Assembly: GCA_963070105.1 (NCBI GenBank)
Contig: OY718805.1
Location: 4,460,001 to 4,524,000 of the forward strand
Direction: 5' to 3'
Source of the DNA: Litomosoides sigmodontis
Taxonomy: Eukaryota > Nematoda > Chromadorea > Rhabditida > Onchocercidae
Length of the DNA stretch: 64,000 nucleotides
Shown here: piece after piece, positions 40,399-52,488 of the stretch
Layout: each line of letters starts with the position of its first letter
How positions within the stretch are numbered: position 1 is the stretch's first letter
Notes under the pieces: generated by a model
What the model saw: the letters and a program-made list of their open reading frames with translations, nothing else
Told to the model about the DNA's origin: nothing
Databases searched by the model: none
Position numbers and translations under genes: made by a program

Positions 40399-42179
40399 CG
40401 GCAATAATAAATACAATATATTCGTGTTGTAATCTAACACCTCTGAACATTTCCAACTTCTCAACCTCGCAACATTTCGCGATAAATTATTGCATTGAAT
40501 TAGCTACGAGTGGAATGCTACGTGAGAAGGATGCGAAGTGCTACGTGAAAGAATTTTAGAAATGTTAGAAAATTGGTTTGAAATAAACAATGTGATATTA
40601 TAGGAACAATTTTTCACGCGCTACAACTACGATAACAATGATATGATTATGGAAGGCGTTGGAAGCTGTCAATTGATTCGGAGGGTAGAAAAAAAGCTGA
40701 CAGAATTTAAATATGACATTTTTTTACTTAAAATTTCAGGATAAATGAATAGCTGCAATTTGGTCGAGATGACTTTGCATCTCCAATTTAACCTTACTTA
40801 CTTTTTCGCCTTTTTTTTTAGCTATTTTGGAAAAATTTTAATTCAGATTTCATCTGTTATGTGAGACTTGTTCTTCTGTTTAGTGCAATTAATTTATAAA
40901 TTTTACATTAAATTGCTGACCGCATGATAACTTACCACAGGCTTCCCCTCTATGCATACAAAATAGGTAAGTTTTAAATGAGAGGAAAACTACGAACTGA
41001 ACGTTCCACTTCACGATGCCACATATTAATTCATACCTTTACCTTTGTTCAGTTATCCAATTCGGTACTGTCAAACCTGATATGCAAACATTCATTTTTA
41101 TAGCTTTTACTAATAACTTTTAACTAAAAGTGCAATTTGACAAGATAGACAAAAGAATTGACGAATCTCTCAATTATGATTGCTTCAGGGCGATCATCCG
41201 ATTCCCATATAATCGAAATAATAAAATAATGCACTAAAAATTAAAATTTACCATAATAGAATGATCCTCTCAAATCGCATATTTCTTTTTATAACTGTTT
41301 GAATAATAATTCACTTCAGCAACATTTGAAGTAGAATATTTAGAATGGAATAATCTTGCTAATTGCAGATTTTTACAAAAGCATTCAGTCAGCGGAAAAT
41401 TAAAATAGGCAAAAATTGGGAAGTAAAAAGTTCTCCTTGCTCGTAAGTGCGTTACCTTAACACATAAAATTCATAATGCCATTGTGACGCCATCAGTTGC
41501 GGTAGCTTCTTTGTAAAATTTTCTTAACTGCAATTAATTAATAGTTGTGTGTAAAGAAAAAAGTTGCGATCGCCTTAATTTACGCTACGTTTCCCATAAA
41601 ATTTGGACAAAGAAAGATTCAAAGGCGATAAAATTTACATAAAGTTATCACAGAGTTATCCACAACGACACTTCAACAACTTACGGCATAAGCTTTAGTA
41701 ACGAAGCTATTTGACAAGCTTCTCAAATAATTGAAAATGGTATTTTCAAGAGGTTTCATGCACCAAATTTTACGCTTTACTTCACGGTAAAAGAAGTGAG
41801 CGTCACTCATTGTCAAAGTAATTAATTGGTTACTGAATGAAATTAGAGGAAGGAAGTTTCAAGCACGTCCATACGTAACTGCCAGGGGAAAGATATCAAT
41901 AATCGAAATTGATATGTTGTGGTATTATTATCATTCCATGGTTATTGCATATTACAACACACGGCGAGCATTTTATAACCTTCGAGCGATCTCACAGGCT
42001 ACACTTTGTAATCCTCTCTCTCTGTCCCCTCCGCACCACTAACACTAAAAGTTTATAGATGTTTGTACCAGAAATATTTTAGGTCATTTATTCTCAAAGT
42101 AATCGTTCCTGTCATCATAATCGTATAAAACAAATAGACGTCAGATTTGTCGACAATTTAATCATTATATATATTCATA

Positions 42180-42182
<3 letters not shown>

Positions 42183-42250
<68 letters not shown>
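42183..42250. repeat. (AT)n microsatellite
   Basis: About 34 copies of AT, seen directly. Self-complementary, so it can extrude a cruciform and its length may be unreliable in an assembly. Confidence 0.96.
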
Positions 42251-42253
<3 letters not shown>

Positions 42254-45200
42254 ATGAACGTACGATGCATGCATTCCTAACACTACAAGTAATTTTCAGT
42301 AATTTCACTTTTTCTATAAGTGAAATTATTCGGAGTACGTAAACTTAACCTTGACGTTTCAATCATCATAAAATTTTAGATAATGAAACGATAAGGTGCG
42401 GCACCCTCTCAGCTTCCCTCACTTAAAAATAAACGAACTTCGGTTCTTTATTTGATAAGAAGATGCCGTTTCATCATTCATACATCATGCATAGCTTTTT
42501 TTACTAAGCGCAATGAATACGTTAGCTTACACGTTTTCTCTGATCCTATTGAATTCAATCATTCAATAAAAAGCAGTAGCTTGCAGTAGCGTTGCAACCT
42601 TCACATTTACCGAGTACCACAATTGTGTGAGAAATAGCAAAACGAATTTATTAAATATTGTAAACTGATGGGTTCGTTGGTTACAAAGAATAAGGAATAG
42701 TTGACGGTTGTTTTTCGATATGTTGAAAAAATTTAAAAAAAAAAGTAAAAAAAATTCTCTAGTTTTATTTACACCGGAAAATTGCTAGAAGAAAAGCGTA
42801 AGACATGGGAAAAAATAACCCAAAAAAAAGCTTAAAACCTGCAACTTTATTAATTTTGAAATTTAAAAGTAAAAATTTTTACACGTTTTTCTTTTGTTAG
42901 GAAAAGTTGAAATTTTTTTTTAATAAACTAAAACGATACACATATAAGCATCCTCAGAGATATTCGATAAGAGGAAAGGTCTGTGCAACGAGTTTGAAAG
43001 AATTAAAGTAGAATTTTGTGGCTAAGTTATATTGCATTCACTAAGCTTGTGCTAATTGATCAAACATCACTCAAAATTTTGCGCATAATTAAATGATTAG
43101 CGTAGGAAAACAGCAAAGAGCAGATGTATCGATAGTGATCGGTACGTGGACATAGAAAAAAACATTAAACAAAATTATTGTGAAATCAATGATCGCTTGA
43201 AGGGCATTTCCTCCAAGGTTCGCTAATCGAATTAGTTCTATGCATTCATTTAGCAAACAAAAATTTTTTCGGATATTTTTGTTTTTAAAATTTCCAAAAA
43301 ATGATTTTGCTATTTTTTAATGCTTAGATTGCAATGAAAATTTATTAATTTCTACTGTCAAATTGAACGTTTTAATGAAATTAAACTTAGCGATTTGAGA
43401 GATATTCGATGAAAAGTTGAAGTTGAAATATGGCATTTGAAAGACTTTGCTCAATAAATTTCTGAACGGAACTGAGAAAGGAAGTGTTTTTCATTTTATC
43501 AATCATCCGCCTAAAGCAACAAATTATTAGCGCCTCAAGAGAGACGAAATCGAAGTGGCAATTATTATAAATTAGCAGCGCTGAGGCACAAAGTGAAAGT
43601 ATTAGAGCAAAAATCGTTATTAGCATAAATAAAGGTGATGGTGTTTGAGTGAGAAAGCCCTCCTGGGAGTCGAACATACAATTATAAATTGCTCATGAAA
43701 TGAAACGTAACAATCTCTCACTTAGCCATCAGCATGACGACGAGGATATCTGATCTTCAACCAAACATGGAACTTCCTTTTCATTTACTCCTAACAAGTA
43801 TTTCAGGTTGTGTTCAATTAAGGTATGCTCCTCTTACTCTTCCAAAAGTACTGCTTGCTTCTTATTAATGTTATGGACATTTGCGCAATAATATTATCGT
43901 TTGATAGAATTAATTATTTCCTTTTCTTCGTTTGTTTTTAACTTAAAAGGATGCCAACGAAGACATCCTTTTAATTCTTCTAAATTTCACTTAAAACTTT
44001 CAAAAAGAGGAAGTTCGCTGAAAACCTTCGTCAAATTTCGAAAACAAATAAAAAGTAGCAAACGACTTTTTTTTTGCAATTCTATGGTTGCTGTTATTTT
44101 GTAAGATAATAAATGATATTTTATCGAAATCGATTCTTCCTGAGATACGATAAAAATAACTGTGTGCCAAACATTGTCATTGCTGAACGAATATTGCAAT
44201 AGGGAAACATACGACGACCTGAAAGGAGGATATTTTCGGTGCTTATTGTTTTATTGTGACCCTAAGAGGATAGGTAGTAAATGCTGTAGTAGCTAATAGC
44301 TTTGAAATGAATGAGCAGACTTTGATGAAAATAATTCAAATTTGTTGAAATAATGAAATTTCATTTTTGTTTCTCTTAATTGGCAACAAATTTTGACGGA
44401 TAATTACAGCGTTCACTGATTTGTTTCCTTGTTTTTGAGGAAGAAAAAGAAGGAGTAGGAAGAAGGTAGTAAAGTAAAAAGTAATCTGATAATTGCAAAA
44501 TTATCAGCGTTGAATCTGATCGATCTGAAGGTTAAAACCATACAGAAAGACTTCGGTGGACGAAGGGAAATGACATTTTGATGACTGTAGCTCTTTCTGT
44601 TCATCCGTTTCTTTGCCGGTCCATGAGCGCCTGAATGCAAATTTTGAGTGACAGCATTGCGGCGGCATTTTGGCAAATTGATGATACAAATCTTCGTGCC
44701 GCTTTCCTGACTTACCATTTCTCTTCTCTACAACTGCTACTATCACTTCCACTTCTACCACTCTTATTTTGTCATTGTGGAAAGGGTTTCAGTCAATGGA
44801 ATGAAAGAGGAAAAGATTAGTAACTTGAAGTGACAGTTACTGCGAAACTATTCATTCCCTCAGAGATCCCGAGAAAATCTATTTAAACTGCAAAAATGTT
44901 TCAGAGCAATGAGCAGACAGTTTGTAGCACCAACAAACTTTAATCAATTTCTCGAAAATTTCAAAAAAAATCAGCATGAAAGTTTGAAAGATAATAGCAA
45001 CATAAGGTGAGTTTCCTAAAGGAATTTTGCAACTACAACGGCAGCAGTTGGAGATTCAGTAGTTCGAGTATTTCAATTCCTTTTTGAGTCGCTGATATGA
45101 TAGACGCAAGGATGAGGAGGAAGGAAATTGAGGGAATTTTTGTTTAAATTTAAAATACACCAACAATCTTTCCATCCTCTTCCTCGGCTATTTTTAATGT

Positions 45201-45615
45201 TTTAAATAATACGAAGATACCATCGCTTCGTCCTCTACTTGCATTTCTAAGGTCAGCAATAAACGAAATTTAAATTGCAAGTGCTATACTGTACTACAGA
45301 ATGATAGGTTTGTTACAAAACCTGTTGCTACAGTTTGCGAAACGCGGAAAATAAGTATTTCAATTTCATTTGCGCACAAATGCAACGTATATGTGACTCA
45401 GTGCTGCAACCAACTTTTCTAATTTCCAATTACTTACGCATACGAAGGATATATCAGAGTTATGATAAATAATTGCGCAAAAATTTAAGTTGTGCTTACA
45501 GTTAGAATTCTGTTTCTGAAATGAGGAAGTCGAAATTTTGTGCTAGCAATAGTAGTTTTTCTTTTAAGGGAGTTGTGAATGAAGATTTTAATTCGCTCTT
45601 TAAGAATTTTAACTT

Positions 45616-45858
45616 CTAATTCCACTCTCTCCCACTACTCCTACCCTTCCATCCTGTCAACGATGGCAAAGTGGATTTTAGCGCTACTTTGATGGTAGCT
45701 ATCAAATTATGCGATCCATTCGCTGTGTAAATCTTAAAATCGGTGCATTCAGTGCATAAGATTTCTTCGGACAGCTTCTTCCTCAACGGATAATTCACGT
45801 CGTCCACGTAGTTTTTCATTACGCAACCAAATAGCGAAATGCAATTGTTGCGACACAC
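45616..45858 (-). CDS. Candidate exon or small ORF of unknown function
   Basis: A minus-strand frame of about 80 codons whose composition looks more coding-like than its surroundings: GTG/GAC-rich codons and a local rise in GC. It contains CRNNC, CTEC and a short Lys-rich stretch. An ATG is available at 45819. No domain is recognised, and I see no strong acceptor upstream; a stop codon lies just before the frame. It may be a small gene, an exon, or chance. Confidence 0.2.
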   Translation of the reverse strand: MCRNNCISLFGCVMKNYVDDVNYPLRKKLSEEILCTECTDFKIYTANGSHNLIATIKVALKSTLPSLTGWKGRSSGREWN

Positions 45859-46822
45859 CTCAGAGACTCACTTGAGGTAACAATGATTGCTCACCTCATA
45901 AAGTGAAACAGTGTCGTCGAATTAATGATGGTACTTAAGCTTCGTCGTTTTTAATGCTTGCTATGAAGGGAAGATCGTAAAAGGAAGGATAATTCAGGAA
46001 ATCATAAAATCATCCTTATCACTGAATGGATTTACTTGACAAATGACTTAATATAGAAACTGACAGATTTCACGCTAACGTCGGTTATTACAAAAGGAGA
46101 AATAATGAATGGTTCAAAGAAAAAAGTTGCACAAGGAATTATCGATCGTAAGAAGCACAATGAACTGAAATGTAGGCTTTAGTTAGGCATGTTCCTCGAA
46201 TGATTTGGAAGTTTTCCAAGTGACGAATAACGAAGTAAATTTTAGACCAAAATTGTCATCGCTGCAAAATTTATTTGACAAAATTTTTTGACTAAAAAAG
46301 AAAAAAAAATTCATTCATATTATTGCTCAATTCAGGTTAGTTCCATTTTCAGAATTTCTTTTTCTTTCTTCCTTTCCTCTCTGCTTCATTTTTTCAAAAT
46401 AGCTTGTAACAAAATTCACTAATCTACGACATTAACCTTTCACACTACTTTTGTTTGAAAAATAAATTTAATTTGACGAGTAATTCTCATTTGACAGCTA
46501 TTTGATAATTATTTCACCTTTTCAAATGCAATAAATAATTCGAGCAAATATATAATTGCATTTTACTGCGTTTGCTTAGGATCGAACAAATATTTTCTCT
46601 GACTCAATAAAAATATTTTAACTGCTTCAGCAATAATTATATTATTTATCGTGATCTGAAGGCAACTGCGAGGAAATTCCAGCAGCTACGAAATCTCATT
46701 AACTTTAATACTGTCTCCTTTGATTAGGTGCTTAACATTACTAATAATTAATCTGAAAATTGTTCTTCCAGGGACCTACACAATGGGAATTGAAAGAAAA
46801 AGATGAAATTTTCCAATTCCTC

Positions 46823-46857
46823 ATCATCATTATCATCGTCATCGTCATCGCCATCAA
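46823..46857. repeat. CAT/CGT trinucleotide-rich repeat
   Basis: About eleven imperfect ATC-phase triplets (CATCATTATCATCGTCATCG pattern). Seen directly. Confidence 0.8.
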
Positions 46858-47724
46858 TGAATGCATTATTCAATACTCAATTGCAAATTAATTTCATTTA
46901 TCAACTTATTTAACGCAGCAGTAATTAGAGGCGATGGACGATGAATTCAAAGTAAAAAGTGTGCGTAAAGTGAGAAACATCATCCGTAGATGGACTGATT
47001 GAAAACCTGGCAAAGTGATCTAATCAATATAACGATTGCGATAAAACTTTGTTGGAAGAGCTGCAAAGACTCATCTGCGTGCTGGAGGAAAGTTTTGTAA
47101 ATCTGTTAATTCATTCAAAATTGATAAAACTATTTCGTGTTAATCAAACAGAGCACGAGAAGAGATTTTCAAAGTAAAAGCCTAACTACACAGTCATCAC
47201 AAGCTACTCATACTACTTACATCAGTACAACACGATCAATGGAAATTAAATTATCGCAATTTTAGCAAAATACTAAATGAATGTTAAAACAAATACGAGC
47301 TTTAAGCGATAAAAATGCTTCGAGTGATTTAAATGTAATAAGTTGAAATGTGCAAACTAAAATTTCTTCAACGCTGTTTGATGTGATAAGACGTTTTTCG
47401 TGTACGATAAGACGTGTACGATCATACGTGTACAATGATGATGATTAAATGAGAGTGTACCGACAAGAAAGGAAATTTAAATCAGTTTGAATTAGTTGAT
47501 AGCTTGAACACATTTAAACCAAACACTTCCAGAAATTCTACAAAGCTTTTTCTATGAATGTATGCACAGTTCTACTTCATTTAACAAGAAAAATTAAAGC
47601 GATTGTGTAAAAAGTTGCTGCTCTAAGCAATGAGCAACCATGGAGATGAGATGATGAAAGAGATTTGATGTTAAGAAAATGCCTTCATGATTTCATTTCA
47701 ACTTTTCACTGCAACAGATAAATA

Positions 47725-47761
47725 ATATCAGTGTTTCACAATGAAGGTGAAACACTGATAT
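47725..47761. repeat. Perfect 15-bp inverted repeat with 7-nt loop
   Basis: ATATCAGTGTTTCAC and its exact reverse complement are separated by AATGAAG. The sequence is not simple AT repeat, so a 15-bp perfect stem is unlikely to be trivial. No flanking gene uses it in an obvious way. Confidence 0.9.
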
Positions 47762-48421
47762 GTGGCACTAAATTTGCATAAAAGGAAAAGAAAGGAAGAC
47801 TTGAAAGAACAATTAGTTTTATAAAATCATTCAGTTCACAGACAAACGAAACTATCAGTTGAAAGTACGAATTTCGAGATTTTCGCGTGCTCTCATCAAG
47901 TGATAGCTTTTGTTGATTTTATGAATTTCATAGATCAACCGTCGATGTCATCATGCTCCAAAGGAGTAGCCTAACCTAAAGCAAATCTAACGCTCATAAG
48001 ATAAACTTCTCATTTTACTAACTAAACATCACGTCTGAATATTAGTGAGAAATTAAACGTTAGAAGTTGCCACTAATTTAACAGTTAAAAAAGACTACGT
48101 AAAAGTCTTTTTCAATAATTGCTTCTTAAAGAAATGAACTTTTGAAAGATTCAAGAGAAGAACAAAGATGATCCCGAAGAGATGATATTTGAGGGAGAGA
48201 GATGTTATGACCAAGTTAACTGACCTTCCAAACATGTACGAGCTTTCAAACTTTAAATAACAATAAATTTATGAAGCTCGCCATAAGCTAAGTGAAAGGA
48301 AAAAAAGAAAGGTACGAGCCTCATAAAATCATCAACAAATTCCTCATAAAACAATTTCTAATTAATTATGCTAAATTTGCAATAGTGACAAATGAGGCTC
48401 GGAGAAGTTCCACTTGATAGC

Positions 48422-51011
48422 TCAAGGCATAATTTTTCGATATGTGGCTGAGAAGCTTTCCGTTCCACTGGCTGTTTTGGCACGGATCTTCATTATCATA
48501 TGATTAAAATCTAGTATCTCGAAGCGTCGTTCGAACTACAATTGAAAAAAATTAAATAAGCATTCATTCGTTAATTCAAATAAACAAAAAATTAAAAACT
48601 TTCCCAAAAGTGGTGAAAAATTTCAAGTTATGAAAAGGAAATTGCACTTAGTCGTTGAGAGTGTGTGCACGACCGCTATAGAAATGAATAACTTCTTTTT
48701 GTGTTCCATTGCAATTTACTACTCTTTTGCTTTAATTAAACATCAATAGCTTTGCTATCGCTGATCAAATTGAAAGTGAAAATTACTGCGTTGCTACTTG
48801 GAGTATAAAATTACTTTCATTACGCATAAACAGAGATTTGTTTGTGAAATGCAAAAAGAGTTAGTTACCTCCCGAATGTCTAGCTCAACACCATTACTTC
48901 CAACTGAAAATGTTCGACGAAGAAATTGCTTCAAATGGAATGTAATTTTACGACCCACAACTGTTCCTTGCTCCATCATCGAGTAACCTACAACATGCAC
49001 CTTTAATATCCATACTGCTTTTTCGGCTTTTTCAACTCTCACTCAATTTAGTTAACTTCTCTCTACACAAAATACAACCAGCCACTGTTCGAACAATGTT
49101 GTTCACAGCTCAAGCATGATTCATCCAATTTGCATAATTGAAAATTTTTGCTCCTTAATGATTTATCATCGTCTAAGAAAGTTTGTAGCATAGGAGAGAT
49201 ACCTTCACTGCTAGTGGTCAGATACGCGATGTGTATACGAGGATCTCGTTTTGTTGCATTTTTTACTGGTATAAAACCGTAATCTGATCGTATAATATTC
49301 TTCTGAGAATCAAAATAGGTATTCCTGAAATTGTTTATAGTCTCATGTAGCATAAAAAGTCTTTGCAATGCGCGCAAAAATGAAAGATTAAAGGTAGTTT
49401 ACCTGTGCATATTAATTTATCTTAGTAATCACTTAACTTTAGGCAATTCTTATTTCTCCCAAGCCATTTAGCAAAGTTATCTACCATTTTGTTATGCGCA
49501 TTACACGTACGTATATTCATTATTAATATTAATGTATACAAGCATGCAATGTAATTTATTGATTTATTCCCCATACAAATAATTCTCAAGTAAAATCTAT
49601 TTTTCTACATATAAAGTTTAATACAACTTTGTTTTCAGCATGCGGAAGGCAAATGTGTACGTATACGTATGGAAATGCATACGAGCTGATAGCACACGTA
49701 TTTTGCTACTTCACACGCTTACTGAAACTTTGAACAGAATGGAAATTTCACTTTCTGCGTGGTCCTGGAAGACTTTAACACGCAAGCACGTGCGAATGCA
49801 ACTGAACAATTATTACAAGTTAGATTTCCATCACAGAAATAGCTCCTTCTGAAGTATCTTTTATTGAAAATGCTTGGCTGAATTTGTAATCAATCGAGTA
49901 AGAAGCAAATAATCAAATGATATTTACATTCTCAGCTCCTCTGAAGATGAAAAAGCAAAGAACTGAAATGTGCTACTTCCAGATTTACACGAAATTTGCC
50001 ATCAGGATGCATGAAATGAAGAAAAAGTCAAATTTTGCTGAGTTGAATTTAATTAGTCACAACGAATTTTACTTATTTGGATTTGCAAGCGCATTTTTTG
50101 CTTGCAGAGGCGCAATGCAAGAAAAAATCAACCATAAAAAATTTTATCCGAACATTTCACTTGAACACTTGAAAATCGCCTTTTTTTTAAATGATTTCAT
50201 CTTGCAACATTTATTTTTCATGATTGCTTATTATTGATAAGAGGAATGAATGGCACGAGAAGAAATCAGCGTAACCTCCGAGAGATAAAGCAGGAAGTGG
50301 TTGGGACGAAGGTTGCAAGTATTTTGTTGTGAAGCATTGAAATTTTTTTCCCCACAACATCGATCAAAGGTAATGAAAAAATTGATGCATTTCTTTTTTG
50401 CAAAATTTTTGAAAAATACAAGAAATAGGTGGAATAATATTTGGGAGATAGTTTTAATCATCACATTTTTGATGACAACATCAATTCGAAGTCTCTTCTG
50501 TTAGAATTTAATAAAGATTGAACTCACGTAAAGTTAGCAGCACGAGCACCAAATTTTGGTATTGGATTGATTGCAATATCAATTAGATCGGGAGGACAGT
50601 ATTCACGTACTGGGCCGGATTTTGTCTCCAACTGCCAAAGTCCGATCAACTCCATAATAGGCCTCAAATCCGGTGGTAGTTTTCCCAGATCATATCCTGA
50701 CATCATCATTTTATGCTACTTCATTACTGCTTTTGATTAATTTGACACATTTTCAATCGTAGCAGTACTGACTGAGAGAGGATGATAATTTGAAAAAAGT
50801 AAATATTAGAGAGAAAGATAAAAACCGATGATTATATCCAGTTCTGCGAAAAGAAGCTGATGGTTTAAAATCAATAATTAACGTGTATCTGCGCTTAAAT
50901 TCGTGACGGTATTTCAGAGGGACTAGCTAAAATCTTACGCTCTTCATATCCACCACATACTTCTTCAACGGCCAGTAAAAGTGAAAGAAATGTGAGCAAC
51001 AAAAATTCCAT
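48422..51011 (-). CDS. Secreted nitrobindin / THAP4-type beta-barrel protein with degenerate heme site, 198 aa
   Basis: Minus-strand exons 50939-51011, 50528-50696, 49203-49324, 48869-48987, 48422-48535; phases agree and the total is 199 codons. Exon 1 encodes a signal peptide (MEFLLLTFLSLLLAV, residues 1 to about 18) and joins inside the second exon at CAG|GATATG. An ATG triplet at 50709-50701 could give a shorter cytosolic form. The rest fits the nitrobindin (THAP4 C-terminal, formerly UPF0678) lipocalin-like barrel: ELIGLW near the start, a central AANFTNTYFDSQ strand, an RSDYGFI strand, ITFHLKQFLRRTFSV, and C-terminal SFSATYRK. In heme-binding members a His precedes the final SATL-like strand; here that place is Phe189/Ser190, and the usual GTWxGxGxGxYP is only GLWQLETKSGP. 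So heme binding is doubtful, while the fold seems intact. Secretion is inferred. Diverges from TIM22. Confidence 0.8.
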
Positions 51012-52488
51012 AACACTGAGAATGTGACAAATAATACTTAAAAACTGCGGGAATCTGAAATCGCCATATTATTAGAATGAAACACATCGGATAGCTTCAG
51101 AAGGTTGAAGAAGAGAAAACAGTTAAGAGAGATAGGCGAGAAGAAGACAAAACAGAAGCGCAAAAGGGAAGAAAGCAAGAACCGCTGAAGTTCCTTCTTC
51201 TTTTCTTTAACAAAAAAATTTCAGTTTCAAATCAATCGGACAAAGAAGCCTAACACATCTCACCTCAGACAAACCCATCAACGACACAAAGAATCCCGCG
51301 ACAAATGAAATGATACTCTTTTCTTTCTCGTGTTTCTTAACAAAAGGTAGCAGTAATGGAAATGAAAGGATGCTAAATTAGTTTTGGGAAGGGGAAAGTA
51401 TGAGCGATGGAACGGCGTATGCCGAAAACTGTGTCTTCTCCTCACCACGCTAAACCACTGAGAAGATTGCGCACGGCGGACGGAATCCGGTTTCTTTACC
51501 AAAAGTTCTGCGCTAGAAAGATCGTGTTGGACGGTTACGTGTGTGATACATTCATTAGTGGTTGATTAATTGATTAACCCATATTATGAAAATTTCGTTG
51601 CAATTATTGAAATAATCCATTCATTGTGCGCAGGCCTTTGATGCTGAAAATAGTTGAAAGTTGAAAGAAGTTGTCGGAAATTAAGACAGTGGTCAGTTTC
51701 AGGTAGTTTCAATGATTGAAACAGGTAAGTCTCATTATCATTAGCTTAGAAATGCATGATCATCCCACATGCAAATATTTTGAGAAAATGGATAAGAAAT
51801 TGCGAGCGTATGAATTTTCCATGTGTCAGTCAAAACTCTTCCTGTGATCCTCAGCTAACGAATGAATTTAAGAACTAAAACTTTTGAACAAAAAGTTTCA
51901 GATAAAGCGAACTTTATAAATGCACTCAGAAGTGTTGCAAAGAAGCAAGTAGCACTTGTTCCTTCATGACACCACCTACCTACCTACCTACCTACCTACC
52001 TACCTACCTACCTACCTACCTACCTACCTACCTACCTACCTACCTACCTACCTATCTACCTGCCCTCTTCCTTGTGTTACCCATTTTGCCTTTATTTTTA
52101 TTACATTATAAATACACAGTGCGCAGAATTCCTCAAGAAGATATTTCATTGATATGCGTTATACCCTGCATGAGCAATTCTTCCCTTGGGATTCTCGATC
52201 ATGCAAATGATATGCAAATTCAGCAAGTGTGTAAGTGAAATACAAATAGGTGTGTGCTAACAGCAGAAGAGAAGTGACAGTGTGTGACGGAAACTGCGTT
52301 AAATTTTGAGACTAGAGGACTTGGTTACCTTGTTTAAATGTTCGTTTAGCTGTTTGCTTCAGTTTGCATGAAGTAAGTTAGAAGCGACGCTTGGGTTTTT
52401 TCTTTTGCAATGAATCCTAAAGTTTGTTAAAGCAAATAAGTTTGAAGTTAATTCGCTTGCCCGAAATTTGCAGAGATTATCGCAGGGA
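51012..52488. other. Divergent intergenic region between the nitrobindin-like gene and TIM22
   Basis: Shared 5' region of two divergent genes. It holds the CTAC tetranucleotide repeat. A perfect CAG|GTAAGT donor at 51724/51725 could end a non-coding 5' exon or lie in an outron of the TIM22 transcript. A TTTGCAG acceptor ends at 52473, just before the TIM22 start. No other exon recognised; the 74-codon minus frame at 51278-51502 is unsupported. Confidence 0.5.
51974..52062. repeat. (CTAC)n tetranucleotide microsatellite
   Basis: About 22 tandem tetramers with a few changes at the right end. It gives an artefactual Pro-Thr-Tyr-Leu repeat frame on the plus strand. It sits in the region shared by two divergent promoters, about 430 bases before the TIM22 start. 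Confidence 0.97.

Larger units (their letters stand above)
31627..48421. other. Large gene-poor region upstream of the forkhead gene
   Basis: About 16.8 kb without a confident gene, separating two minus-strand genes. It should include the forkhead gene's promoter and distal elements, and the 3' UTR of the nitrobindin-like gene near its right end. It contains many simple repeats, a G-rich tract, a perfect inverted repeat at 47725-47761 and two low-confidence exon candidates (39230-39396 plus, 45616-45858 minus), each listed separately. Other open frames here (for example 43387-43677 minus, 44413-44761 minus) have no supporting splice signals or homology I can recognise. Confidence 0.5.

Noticed and set aside
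40219..40559. Arg/Glu-rich minus frames and Leu/Ser-rich plus frame
   Set aside because: Generated by the CT microsatellite at 40372-40398.
43387..43677. 96-codon minus-strand frame with a hydrophobic segment
   Set aside because: One TM-like stretch can arise from T-rich DNA by chance; there is no acceptor, donor or homology.
45860..45892. Short hairpin with partial similarity to lin-4/miR-125 (ACCTCAAGTG)
   Set aside because: Only about 10 bases match, the seed is not intact and the stem is 6 bp, too short for a microRNA precursor.
51966..52238. Open frame with repeated Pro-Thr-Tyr-Leu
   Set aside because: Product of the CTAC microsatellite, located in a promoter region.
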